DNA from: Microbacterium sp. AG238 | GTDB lineage: Bacteria > Actinomycetota > Actinomycetes > Actinomycetales > Microbacteriaceae | Reading direction: 5' to 3' | DNA length: 64,000 nucleotides | NCBI RefSeq assembly: GCF_003610405.1 | Contig: NZ_RAQC01000001.1 | Span: 434,001-498,000 of the forward strand | Shown here: positions 18,856 through 27,140 of the stretch, in pieces | How positions within the stretch are numbered: position 1 is the first letter of the stretch | Layout of the letters: each line of letters starts with the position of its first letter | The notes under the pieces: model-generated | What the model was told of the DNA's origin: nothing | What the model saw: only the letters and a program-made list of their open reading frames with translations | Database searches by the model: none | Made by a program: the position numbers and the translations under genes

Positions 18856-19877
18856 GCGGCGGCTGCGCCGTGCCCGCCGGCGCCCCGGCAGCGGGCGGGC
18901 CGGAGGGACGCAAGCTCCTGCGCCTCGAGGTGCGCAATGCCCAGACCCCGATCGAGCGCAAGCCCGAGTGGATCAAGACGAAGGCCCGGATGGGCGAGGA
19001 GTACCGCGCGCTTCACGACCTGGTCCGGGATGAGGGCCTGCACACGGTCTGCCAGGAAGCAGGATGCCCGAACATCTACGAATGCTGGGAAGACCGAGAA
19101 GCGACCTTCCTCATCGGCGGGTCGCAGTGCACACGGCGCTGCGACTTCTGTCAGATCGACACGGGGAAGCCCGCCGAGTACGACACCGACGAGCCGCGTC
19201 GCGTCGCCGAGAGCGTCCACCGGATGCAACTGCGCTACGCGACGGTGACGGGCGTGGCACGCGATGACCTCGCCGACGGCGGGGCGTGGCTGCACGCAGA
19301 GACGGTCCGTCGTATCCACGCCGACAACCCGGGTACGGGCGTCGAGATCCTCGCGACGGACTTCAACGGGGATGCCGCACAGCTCGACGAGGTGTTCGCG
19401 TCGCGGCCAGAGGTCTTCGCCCACAACGTCGAGACGGTCCCCCGTATCTTCAAGCGGATCCGACCAGCGTTCCGCTACGAGCGCTCGCTCGGAGTGATCA
19501 CACGTGCCCGTGACGCCGGGCTCATCACGAAGTCGAACCTCATCCTCGGCATGGGCGAGACACCCGACGAGGTCGTCCAGGCTCTGCAGGATCTCCACGA
19601 CGCCGGGACCGACATCATCACGATCACGCAGTACCTCCGCCCCACACCGCGCCACCTGCCCGTGGACCGGTGGGTGAAGCCCGAGGAGTTCGTCGGTTTC
19701 CGAGAGGAGGCCGAGCGCATCGGCTTCCTGGGGGTGCTTGCCGGCCCGCTCGTGAGATCCTCTTACCGCGCCGGACGCTTGTGGGCGCAGTCGATGGCCG
19801 CGAAGGGCCGCGACATCCCGCCGCACCTGGCACATCTCGCCGACTCGGCGCAGTCAGGATTCGCGCAGGCCGTCTGA
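18852..19877 (+). CDS. lipA: Lipoyl synthase
   Basis: Radical-SAM enzyme that inserts two sulfurs into octanoyl groups. The 341-aa protein has the auxiliary cluster motif [12 protein letters not shown] (Cys67, Cys72, Cys78), the radical-SAM motif CTRRCDFC (Cys93, Cys97, Cys100) and the C-terminal RSSYRAG serine ligand near 306. All cluster ligands are present. The GTG start overlaps the lipB stop; the first 20 residues are a nonconserved Gly/Ala extension. Confidence 0.97.
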   Translation: MSGGCAVPAGAPAAGGPEGRKLLRLEVRNAQTPIERKPEWIKTKARMGEEYRALHDLVRDEGLHTVCQEAGCPNIYECWEDREATFLIGGSQCTRRCDFCQIDTGKPAEYDTDEPRRVAESVHRMQLRYATVTGVARDDLADGGAWLHAETVRRIHADNPGTGVEILATDFNGDAAQLDEVFASRPEVFAHNVETVPRIFKRIRPAFRYERSLGVITRARDAGLITKSNLILGMGETPDEVVQALQDLHDAGTDIITITQYLRPTPRHLPVDRWVKPEEFVGFREEAERIGFLGVLAGPLVRSSYRAGRLWAQSMAAKGRDIPPHLAHLADSAQSGFAQAV

Positions 19878-19906
19878 CGACCCCGGGGGGCCTGGCCACG
19901 CCCCGC

Positions 19907-20350
19907 TCAGGTCGCGGTCGGGTCCGGCGGCCAGACATAGGGAAGGTCGTCGGGGACGTCACCGAAGCGCGGCCGGTAGTAGGCGGCATCCTTGCGCAAG
20001 AGGTTCGAGCGGTGAGACAGATGGAACGCCTCGTCGCCGAGCCACGGTGGCATCTCGAGATCACTCTCAGAGATTCCGTCGACATCGGGCGCGAACTCCC
20101 GCAGTTGCGGCCGGACCGTGTCGGCGCGACCGGCCGCGATCCACGCGTCGGTCATCGCAAGGCCGTACGCCGTCAGCGCCGGCAGATAGCCTCGCCACAT
20201 CTTTGCGGCCGGGTGGTTCCGCCAGCCATAGCCCGCCACAGTATTGGCGCGCAGGAGTTGCAACGTCTCGACCCGCTGCTTGCCGAGCCTCGCCATGTCG
20301 AGTACTGCCGCCGATTCTGAAAACGAGGGGTACGGCAGGAAGGTCTGCAC
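19907..20350 (-). CDS. MSMEG_6728-like protein, pyrimidine-dimer glycosylase fold
   Basis: A 147-aa protein starting VQTFLPYPSFSESAAVLDMARLGKQRVETLQLL. This N-terminus and the following YGWRNHPAAKMWRGYLPALTAYG match a family common in Actinobacteria that is distantly related to T4 endonuclease V-type pyrimidine-dimer DNA glycosylases. Repair activity is inferred from that relation only. The GTG start is one base after the stop of the upstream gene, so the two are coupled. Confidence 0.75.
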   Translation of the reverse strand: MQTFLPYPSFSESAAVLDMARLGKQRVETLQLLRANTVAGYGWRNHPAAKMWRGYLPALTAYGLAMTDAWIAAGRADTVRPQLREFAPDVDGISESDLEMPPWLGDEAFHLSHRSNLLRKDAAYYRPRFGDVPDDLPYVWPPDPTAT

Positions 20351-20351
20351 G

Positions 20352-20852
20352 TCAGTCCGCGCTGGTGACCGACTGGATGCTGCCGTCGCTGGTGAGATTG
20401 ACCAGAAGGACCTCTTCGGTCGAGTCGGGGTCGAGGGCATATTCGAGCACGGCGAACGGGTCGGATCCCCCATGCTCGTCGGCCAGGATCGTCATGCTGA
20501 TCAGCTGAAGCGATCGGATGACGTCCATATGAACGTCGCCTGAGATGTCGACCAGGTACGACTCGATGTCTTCGCCGAGCTCCTCCTGCTGCTGGAGGAT
20601 GAACTCGATCACCTCGCTCGTGCGATCGTTCAGCTCGGAGACCATGGCATTGCGGGCAGACAGGTCGATCGATTCGATCGCCGAGATCATCGCGGCAGCG
20701 ACATCGAGGGCGGCGGCGGACACGTCATCCTGATCCGGAGCCGTCAGGTCGACGGTGACCGTCTGGTCACCGATCTCGACGTGATCCGACCAGAAGATCG
20801 ATCCGTCCGGCCCCGACTCGAGGAGTCCGAAGTAGTCGTGCTCGATCGCCAT
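20352..20852 (-). CDS. DUF2004-like protein
   Basis: A 166-aa acidic soluble protein (MAIEHDYFGLLESGPDGSIFWSDHVEIGDQTVTVDL). The opening and the later VLEYALDPDSTEEVLLVNL resemble the DUF2004 family. No catalytic motif, signal peptide or membrane segment is visible. It is followed after one base by the glycosylase-fold gene and preceded by ftsY on the same strand. Function unknown; the family call is moderately sure. Confidence 0.6.
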   Translation of the reverse strand: MAIEHDYFGLLESGPDGSIFWSDHVEIGDQTVTVDLTAPDQDDVSAAALDVAAAMISAIESIDLSARNAMVSELNDRTSEVIEFILQQQEELGEDIESYLVDISGDVHMDVIRSLQLISMTILADEHGGSDPFAVLEYALDPDSTEEVLLVNLTSDGSIQSVTSAD

Positions 20853-20912
20853 GTGTTTATGAAACCAGCCGTGAGGGTGCGGGGGAAGTCCTGATGCGGC
20901 GCGGCGCGGGAG

Positions 20913-21785
20913 TCAATCGACGAGCGCCGACGCGAAGACGTGCGGGGTGAAGCCGGTGAGGTCGTTGATGCCCTCTCCTTGACCGAGCAGCTTGACGGGG
21001 ATGCCGGTGCGCTCCTGCACCGCGAGGACGAATCCGCCGCGGGCGGAACCGTCGAGTTTCGTGAGCACCAGGCCGGTCACTCCCGCGTGCTCGAGGAACG
21101 CCTCGGCCTGCATGACGCCGTTCTGACCGGTCGTCGCGTCGAGAACCAGCAGCACCTCGCTGATGGGTGCTTGCTTCTCGATGACGCGGCGGATCTTGGT
21201 GAGTTCGTCCATGAGCCCGCCCTTGGTGTGAAGGCGGCCGGCCGTGTCGACGAGCACGATCTCGGTGCCCGTCTGCTTGGCGTAGTCGATCGTCTGGAAA
21301 GCGACCGAAGCCGGATCCTGCCCTTCCTGTTGCGGGCGGACGATCTGAGCACCGCCGCGCTCGGCCCACGTCGCGAGCTGATCGACGGCAGCGGCGCGGA
21401 AGGTGTCGGCAGCGCCGACGACGACCGAGCGGCCGTAGCGCTGCAGGAACTTGGCGAACTTGCCGATCGTCGTGGTCTTGCCCACGCCGTTGACCCCGAC
21501 GACCAGGACCACCGCGGGACGTTCGGTCAAGCGCAGAGTCGAGTCGAAGGCGGCGAACCGCTCCTCGAGCGTCTCCTTCAGCATCCGCTGGAGGTCGCGA
21601 GGGTCGGTCGTGCGGTAGCGCTCGACCTTGCCGCGCAGGTCGTCCACCAGGCGCTCGGTGATGTCGGGCCCGAAGTCGGCGGTCAGGAGCGCCGTCTCGA
21701 GGTCGTCCCACGTGTTCTCGTCGATGGTCGGCTTGACGAAGAGCCCGCGCAACGCGCGCGAGAGCGACCAGGGATTCTCGGCCAT
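20913..21785 (-). CDS. ftsY: SRP receptor FtsY
   Basis: Membrane-associated GTPase that receives Ffh-nascent chain complexes. The 290-aa protein has the NG domain only: P-loop VVGVNGVGKTTTIGK (about 95-109), DTAGRLHTKGGLMDEL, TKLDGSARGG and LGQGEGINDLTGF. The long acidic A domain of E. coli FtsY is absent, leaving a short N-terminal helix, as in many Actinobacteria. Directly downstream of smc with a six-base gap. Confidence 0.96.
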   Translation of the reverse strand: MAENPWSLSRALRGLFVKPTIDENTWDDLETALLTADFGPDITERLVDDLRGKVERYRTTDPRDLQRMLKETLEERFAAFDSTLRLTERPAVVLVVGVNGVGKTTTIGKFAKFLQRYGRSVVVGAADTFRAAAVDQLATWAERGGAQIVRPQQEGQDPASVAFQTIDYAKQTGTEIVLVDTAGRLHTKGGLMDELTKIRRVIEKQAPISEVLLVLDATTGQNGVMQAEAFLEHAGVTGLVLTKLDGSARGGFVLAVQERTGIPVKLLGQGEGINDLTGFTPHVFASALVD

Positions 21786-21790
21786 ACCCC

Positions 21791-24700
21791 TCAGCCTACG
21801 GCGCCTGCACGCTCACGTACGCGCTGGCCCACGACCGCCGACACACCGTCCTGACGCATGGACACGCCGTAGAGGGCATCCGCGATCTCCATCGTGCGCT
21901 TTTGATGCGTGATCACGATGAGCTGACTCGACTCTCGGAGCTGCTCGAAGACGCCGAGCAGCCGCCCGAGGTTCGCATCATCGAGCGCCGCCTCGACCTC
22001 GTCGAGGATGTAGAACGGGCTCGGGCGCGCCTTGAAGATCGCCGTCAGCAGAGCCACCGCCGCGAGCGAGCGCTCGCCTCCCGAGAGCAGCGACAGCCGC
22101 TCGATCTTCTTTCCCACCGGTCGCACCGAGACCTCGATGCCGGTCGTCAGCGGATTGTCGGGGTCGGTGAGCGAGATGCTGCCCGTGCCGCCCGGGAACA
22201 GGATCGGGAACACCTCACCGAACGCGACCTTCGTGTCTTCGAATGCAGCCAGGAAGATCGTCTGCATGCGCTCGTCGAGCTCACCGATGATCGTCAGGAG
22301 ATCCGCGCGCGTCTGCGTGAGATCGGCGAGCTGCTCGGTGAGGAACGCGTGTCGCTGCTCGAGCGCCGCGTACTCCTCCAGCGCCAGCGGATTCACGCGG
22401 CCGAGCTGCCCGAGCTTCCGCTCCGCGTCCGTCAGACGGCGGCGCTGAGACGCCCGGTCGAATGGCACCGCCTCACCGCCATCGTCGAGGACGGGCTGGT
22501 CCGGGCCATATTCCGAAACGAGAATGTCTTCGTCGAAGCCCAGCTCGGAGCCGACGCGTTCGAGCAGGCTCGTCACGTGGAGCTTCTTCTCGTGCATCTG
22601 CATCTCGAGTCCGTGCACGGACTCCGTCAGGGCCGCGAGCCGGCTGCGGGCCGCCTGGTCCTGCTTCCGGAGCTCGGCGAGTTCGGCGGTGATCTCGCTC
22701 CGTGCCTGTTCGGCACGTCCGAGCTCGACACGGGCCGCGGCCACTGACCGATCGATGGACGCGATCAGAGGCGGCAACTGGGCGGCGACGGCATCCGCGA
22801 TCGCGCGCTGCTGCCGGCGGATGACGGCGCGCCGGGCCGCTTCTGCCGCCGCCGCCCGCTCCCGCTCGCGCTGCCGCTCGAGCTGGACGACCCGTGCCTC
22901 GCCGGCCCGCACCCGCTCACGCAAGGTCTCGATGTCGAGGCGCGCGCGCATCTCGCGTTCCCGGGCCTGCTCGAGGGCGTCGAGAAGCCCGTCGCGCGCC
23001 GATGCATCGAGGATCGGGCGCGGAGCGGCGGCCGCTGCCGCCAGAGCCTCTTCCGCTTCCCGGGCTGCCGACTCGGCTTCCGCCGCCGCATGGACCGCCG
23101 GCGCGATGCCCGCCTCGAGCCGATCGCATTCCGCCACCGCCGCCTCGTAGCGCACGGTGACCCTGTTGAGCTTCTCGGCGTCCGCCGCGAGCGCAGCATC
23201 GTGGGCACGGAGAGTCTCGAGGGCGGTTCCGGTACGGGCACGAGCGTCGGTCCATGCCGCCTGGGCGTCGGTCAACGACTCGCGAAGCGCGTCAGCGACG
23301 ACGCTCATCTCGCTCAATCGATCTGCCGCCGCGTCTCGCTCCGCGGCGAGCTCGAGGCGCGAGCGACCTTCGCCCGAGCCGGCCCGCACCGTGCGCCACG
23401 ACACGAGCTCGCCCTGCTTGGTCACGGCTACGGCACGCCCGCGATCGTTCGCGCTCCAACCATCGCGGATGCGCACAGCGGCGTCGAGGTCGTCCGCGAT
23501 GAGTACGTTCTCCAGTTGCCCGACGACGCCGTCGGGACCACTGACGACGTCGGTCGCGCGAACAGCACCCGGTGGGGCGGCGACAGCCGCTCCCCGCGCA
23601 GCGTCCGCTAGGACGATGTCGACCACGCCCAGGTCTTCCGTGGAAGCGGTGGCCGCAGCACGCAGCGCTGCCGCCACATCGACCGCGAGCACGCCTTCAG
23701 CGAGCGCCCCCAGAGCCGCAGCCACGGGCGCCTCGTAGCCCGGCTCGACCCTCAGGGCGTCGGCGACGAGCGACCGGAGCCCGTCGTCGCCGCGCGACAG
23801 GAGGTCGGCAGCGGCGTTTCGGACCTCGAGCGCACGCCCGAGTGCGGCCGTCTGCGCCGTCAGCGACTCGACCTCGCGCTCGGCCGCGTGCAGTCTCTCG
23901 CGGATCCCGGCCAGCGCGGTCTCGGCGTCCGTCGCGTCGCGCTGAGCCCGCTCGTAGGCGGCGGCGTGCTCGGCGGAGCTGACCTCGGGAGCCGCGTCGG
24001 CCTGGACCTGTTCGAGGGCTGCCTCTGCCTCGGCGCGGCGCGCCCGAGCGGCATCGAGACCCCGCTGCTGCCGCTCCGCCGCCGCACGAAGGGCATCCAG
24101 CCGGGACGCTGCGGCCTCGGCGCGCCCGCGGAGCTTGGTGAGGCGCATGTCGTGCTCCGAGACGAGAGCGCTCTGCGCCGCGATGTCGGCGTCGAGCGCA
24201 TCGAGTTCAGCGCGCGCCCGGATGACATCGCGCGATGCCGCAGCAGCCGCATCCTGCGCATCGCCGACGCCCGACGCGATGTCGTCGACCTCCTGCCGCG
24301 CCTCGTCGATGGCGGACTGCCCGACCGTGACGACCTCGGTGGAGAGCTGGCCGTCGTCTTCGAGGAGCGCGCGACGCTGCGCTGCGAGCGTGTGCAATCC
24401 CCGCACCCGTTCCTGCACCTGCTCGAGCGCGAACGCGGTGGCTCGTGCCCGGTCGACCGCCTCGGACCGCTGCTCGGCCTCGAGCTCGTCGATGCGTCGT
24501 TTCACACCGTCGAGCCGGTCCTGCAGCACGAGCCTTTCGGAGTGGCGCTCGTGTTCGTCGCGGGCATGATCGGCGAGCTGCGCGCGAAGCGCGACGAGGT
24601 CGTCGGCGAACAGGCGTGCCTTCGCATCTCGGACGACAGCGGCGATCGTCGCTGCTTCGCGTGCGATCTCCGCCTGTTTGCCCAGGGGCTTCAGCTGCCT

Positions 24701-25297
24701 CCGCAGCTCGCCGGCCAGATCGCTCAGCCGCGTGAGGTTCGCCTCCATCGCCTCGAGCTTGCGGACCGTCTTCTCTTTGCGACGGCGGTGCTTGAGGATG
24801 CCCGCCGCCTCCTCGATGAAACCGCGCCGGTCCTCGGCGCTCGCCTGCAGTACCGTGTCCAGCCGTCCCTGCCCGACGATCACGTGCATCTCGCGGCCGA
24901 GACCGGAGTCGCTCAACAGTTCCTGAACGTCGAGCAGCCGGCATGTCTCGCCGTTGATCGCATACTCGCTCGAGCCGTTGCGGAACAGGGTGCGGCTGAT
25001 GGTCACCTCGCTGTACTCGATCGGGAGCACGCCGTCGTGGTTGTCGATCGTCAGCTGCACCTCGGCGCGCCCGAGCGGGCCGCGCGTCGCGGTGCCGGCG
25101 AAGATGACATCGTCCATCTTTCCGCCGCGGAGGGTCTTGGCGCCCTGCTCACCCATGACCCAGGCGAGTGCGTCGACGACGTTCGACTTGCCCGAACCGT
25201 TGGGGCCGACGATGCAGGTGACGCCCGGTTCGAGCACGAACGTCGTCGGCTGGGCGAACGACTTGAAGCCCTTGAGCGTCACGCTCTTCAGGTGCAT
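21791..25297 (-). CDS. smc: Chromosome segregation protein SMC
   Basis: ATP-dependent DNA-entrapping condensin subunit. The 1168-aa protein has the N-terminal ATPase half with Walker A GPNGSGKSNVVDA (31-43), long coiled coils, a hinge around residues 495-640, a second coiled coil and the C-terminal half with signature LSGGERSLAAVALL and Walker B PFYILDEVEAALDDANL. The start at 25297 (MHLKSVTLKGFKSFAQP) is the conserved one; the frame is open 11 codons further. Intact and of normal length. Confidence 0.97.
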   Translation of the reverse strand: MHLKSVTLKGFKSFAQPTTFVLEPGVTCIVGPNGSGKSNVVDALAWVMGEQGAKTLRGGKMDDVIFAGTATRGPLGRAEVQLTIDNHDGVLPIEYSEVTISRTLFRNGSSEYAINGETCRLLDVQELLSDSGLGREMHVIVGQGRLDTVLQASAEDRRGFIEEAAGILKHRRRKEKTVRKLEAMEANLTRLSDLAGELRRQLKPLGKQAEIAREAATIAAVVRDAKARLFADDLVALRAQLADHARDEHERHSERLVLQDRLDGVKRRIDELEAEQRSEAVDRARATAFALEQVQERVRGLHTLAAQRRALLEDDGQLSTEVVTVGQSAIDEARQEVDDIASGVGDAQDAAAAASRDVIRARAELDALDADIAAQSALVSEHDMRLTKLRGRAEAAASRLDALRAAAERQQRGLDAARARRAEAEAALEQVQADAAPEVSSAEHAAAYERAQRDATDAETALAGIRERLHAAEREVESLTAQTAALGRALEVRNAAADLLSRGDDGLRSLVADALRVEPGYEAPVAAALGALAEGVLAVDVAAALRAAATASTEDLGVVDIVLADAARGAAVAAPPGAVRATDVVSGPDGVVGQLENVLIADDLDAAVRIRDGWSANDRGRAVAVTKQGELVSWRTVRAGSGEGRSRLELAAERDAAADRLSEMSVVADALRESLTDAQAAWTDARARTGTALETLRAHDAALAADAEKLNRVTVRYEAAVAECDRLEAGIAPAVHAAAEAESAAREAEEALAAAAAAPRPILDASARDGLLDALEQAREREMRARLDIETLRERVRAGEARVVQLERQRERERAAAAEAARRAVIRRQQRAIADAVAAQLPPLIASIDRSVAAARVELGRAEQARSEITAELAELRKQDQAARSRLAALTESVHGLEMQMHEKKLHVTSLLERVGSELGFDEDILVSEYGPDQPVLDDGGEAVPFDRASQRRRLTDAERKLGQLGRVNPLALEEYAALEQRHAFLTEQLADLTQTRADLLTIIGELDERMQTIFLAAFEDTKVAFGEVFPILFPGGTGSISLTDPDNPLTTGIEVSVRPVGKKIERLSLLSGGERSLAAVALLTAIFKARPSPFYILDEVEAALDDANLGRLLGVFEQLRESSQLIVITHQKRTMEIADALYGVSMRQDGVSAVVGQRVRERAGAVG

Positions 25298-25357
25298 GTC
25301 GGGCCCTCCCGGCGCTCGGTGAACGACCACACGCTACCGGAGGATGGCGGGCTCGAC

Positions 25358-25387
25358 TTGACGCCGCACCGCAAGGACCGCTAGCGT
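25358..25387 (+). promoter_or_regulatory. Promoter of the 25.4-28.2 kb block
   Basis: TTGACG (25358-25363) and TAGCGT (25382-25387) are separated by 18 bases, one of the best housekeeping-type promoters in the window. Transcription would begin near 25394, about 30 bases before the first small ORF. Its direction is away from smc. Confidence 0.7.
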
Positions 25388-25422
25388 CACTTCCCGCATC
25401 CCTGACGAAAGGAGGTTCCCCG

Positions 25423-25536
25423 ATGTTGATTTCTGTCACCGCGTTTAACGCTGTTGCTGTTCGTTCCGAGCACCGCGACCGTTTCTCCTGCGCGATCGGT
25501 GGAGCCGCCGTCACGGGTGCTCCGCTGAACGTCTGA
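25423..25536 (+). CDS. Predicted 37-aa protein or leader peptide
   Basis: A short ORF with an exemplary Shine-Dalgarno (AAAGGAGGTTCCCCG before the ATG) and a clear promoter 30 bases upstream. The product, beginning MLISVTAFNAVAVRSEHRD, has one Cys and no recognisable domain. Several codons end in T (GTT, GCT, CGT, TTT), unlike the neighbouring genes, which hints at an RNA-level role or transfer. I do not recognise it. It could be a translated leader controlling the genes downstream, or a small functional protein. Confidence 0.5.
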   Translation: MLISVTAFNAVAVRSEHRDRFSCAIGGAAVTGAPLNV

Positions 25537-25587
25537 GTCTGCGAGTCCCTCGCCCCGTTCTGCCTCTCTGCCCGCGCGATCGTTCGC

Positions 25588-25609
25588 GTCGGCCGCAGCC
25601 GACGGCTGC
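25588..25609 (+). promoter_or_regulatory. Two mutually exclusive hairpins downstream of the small ORF
   Basis: GTCGGC-cgca-GCCGAC (25588-25603) and GCAGCC-gac-GGCTGC (25595-25609) share the bases GCAGCC, so only one can form at a time. They lie between the 37-aa ORF and the next gene. Competing stems are a hallmark of switching leaders, but these are short and no effector is known. Confidence 0.4.
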
Positions 25610-25664
25610 ACCTGCGACACACATCGTCGCCATCGCACGTCCGCCCTCTTCGAACGAGGACACC

Positions 25665-25916
25665 ATGAACACCGTCGTACAACGACGTCCCGAGGTCGCG
25701 CCTGCGCGGCCCACCATCCCCGAGCAGACGGCTCTCGGCCGTCCGACCCTCGCCCAGCGTCTCGCGCTGCGGATCGCGCTGCGTCTCATCGTGTGGAGCG
25801 CGAACCGCGGCGCCAGTTCCGCGCCCGAGATCGCATATCGCCGGGAACAGCTCGCAGCCCGCGAGGCGCGCGAGCGCCACTGGGAGCGCGCGTACCTGCT
25901 CACTGCCTACCGTTGA
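25665..25916 (+). CDS. 83-aa Arg/Ala-rich hypothetical protein
   Basis: An 83-aa basic protein preceded by GAGGACACC. The middle (TLAQRLALRIALRLIVWSANR, a run split here only for description) can form an amphipathic or membrane-seeking helix around residues 28-47; the C-terminus is a charged helix (REQLAAREARERHWERAYLL). No known domain. It lies between the leader ORF and the acetyltransferase, separated from the latter by a strong stem-loop. Coding status rests on the Shine-Dalgarno, start and codon use. Confidence 0.6.
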   Translation: MNTVVQRRPEVAPARPTIPEQTALGRPTLAQRLALRIALRLIVWSANRGASSAPEIAYRREQLAAREARERHWERAYLLTAYR

Positions 25917-25919
25917 ATC

Positions 25920-25949
25920 GCGTGGGGTCTCGGCGACGAGACCCCACGC
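25920..25949 (+). terminator. Strong 12-bp stem-loop before the acetyltransferase gene
   Basis: GCGTGGGGTCTC-ggcgac-GAGACCCCACGC starts three bases after the preceding stop and ends 15 bases before the next ATG. There is no T run, so it may be a partial terminator, a processing barrier or a structure near the ribosome-binding site of the next gene (AAAGAG). Confidence 0.6.
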
Positions 25950-25964
25950 CGTCGAAAGAGAATC

Positions 25965-27083
25965 ATGAACGACATCACTGCGCGGCTCGAGCTGCGCCCC
26001 CTCCGCATCCCCGAGCGCATCGACGCACCGGACGCCGCGGACTTCTGCGAGATGGTGCGCGTGCGCAATCTCGTGTACCGAGAGATCACCGGCGGCGACG
26101 ACGACGCTGCGCGTCCGGGCGAACTCCTCCCCCACTATCGTCCGAGCCCGGACGAGACGAGGTACAGCTGGGTCGCGGTCTGGGAGGGCCGCATCGTCGG
26201 CCGCGTCGGGCTCGACATCCCCCACGAGACCGGCTCCGACGCCGCGTATTGGCTCATCGAACTCCTACGGGAGGTCCATGGGCTCGGCATCGGTTCGCAA
26301 GCCCACGCGCTCATCGAGCGGACTGCCCGCGAGCACGGACGCCACGTCCTGCAGACGTACGCCGAGCATCCCGATGCGCCGGGCGACCGGCTCGCGGCAC
26401 CGACCGGTTACGGCGACATCCCGCGCGACCACGCGGCGCGCTTCCTGCTACGGCACGGCTACACGTTGGAGCAGATCAACCGGAAGAGCGTGCTCGAGGT
26501 GACGGAGTCCGCCGCCGTCGTCGACGAGCACCTCACTCGCGCAACGGCTGCGGCCGTCGGCTATCGGGTCGTGAGGTGGACGGCGCCGACCCCGCCGGAG
26601 TTCGTCGAGGGATACGCCTGGCTGAAGTCGCGCATGTCGACGGATGCTCCTGCGGCCGGACTCGACGTCGATGAGGAGATGTGGGACGCCGCACGCGTCG
26701 AGCGCCATGACGCCCGCTACATCGACGCTGACCAGACGCTGCTGGTGACCGCTGCGCAGCACATCGAGACGGGCGAGCTCGCTGCCTTCAACGAGCTCAT
26801 GATCAGCTCCGACCGCACCGGGGCCACGCACCAGCACGACACTCTCGTGGCGTCCGGTCACCGCGGGCACCGCCTCGGGATGCTCGTGAAATGCGCAGGG
26901 CTCGTCGCGTGGCGCGACATCGCGCCGGCGTCGCCCCGGGTCATCACCTACAACGCCGAGGAGAACCGTCCGATGCTCGATATCAACGAAGCCCTCGGCT
27001 TTCGACCGGTGTCGTACGAAGGGGCATGGAAGAAGCGGCTCCCCGATGACGCAGGCGGTGGCGTTCACCCCACCGTATCTTGA
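25965..27083 (+). CDS. GNAT-family N-acetyltransferase (tandem GNAT)
   Basis: A 372-aa protein with two GNAT-like halves. The first (about residues 10-175) has REVHGLGIGSQAHALIERTAREHGR at the acetyl-CoA pyrophosphate loop. The second has VASGHRGHRLGMLVK (the canonical R/Q-x-x-G-x-G/A loop) and the closing ENRPMLDINEALGFRPV. This layout is common in Actinobacteria, in aminoglycoside- or mycothiol-synthase-like proteins, but the substrate cannot be deduced. It precedes the asparaginase gene by 57 bp containing the regulator box. Confidence 0.88.
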   Translation: MNDITARLELRPLRIPERIDAPDAADFCEMVRVRNLVYREITGGDDDAARPGELLPHYRPSPDETRYSWVAVWEGRIVGRVGLDIPHETGSDAAYWLIELLREVHGLGIGSQAHALIERTAREHGRHVLQTYAEHPDAPGDRLAAPTGYGDIPRDHAARFLLRHGYTLEQINRKSVLEVTESAAVVDEHLTRATAAAVGYRVVRWTAPTPPEFVEGYAWLKSRMSTDAPAAGLDVDEEMWDAARVERHDARYIDADQTLLVTAAQHIETGELAAFNELMISSDRTGATHQHDTLVASGHRGHRLGMLVKCAGLVAWRDIAPASPRVITYNAEENRPMLDINEALGFRPVSYEGAWKKRLPDDAGGGVHPTVS

Positions 27084-27084
27084 T

Positions 27085-27127
27085 CTGTCAGGCAGCTATG
27101 CTGGTTTCCCCGGCATAGCTGCCTGAC
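27085..27127 (+). promoter_or_regulatory. Inverted repeat with FadR-type boxes upstream of the asparaginase
   Basis: GTCAGGCAGCTATGC (27087-27101) and its exact complement (27113-27127) are separated by 11 bases. The 14 bases CTGTCAGGCAGCTA at 27085-27098 also occur, on the minus strand, just upstream of the FadR/GntR gene (30710-30723). TATGCT at 27097-27102 within the left arm is a good -10. Together these suggest a repressor site over the asparaginase promoter; the transcript could also fold as a 15-bp hairpin. Confidence 0.7.
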
Positions 27128-27140
27128 GTCGAGACAGAAA

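Noticed and set aside
23888..25384. 498-codon plus-strand frame opposite smc
   Set aside because: Antisense to the intact SMC coding sequence, with His/Asp/Leu-rich low-information protein.
25423..25536. Cysteine-type attenuation leader
   Set aside because: The ORF has a single Cys and no run of any one amino acid, so no effector can be named.
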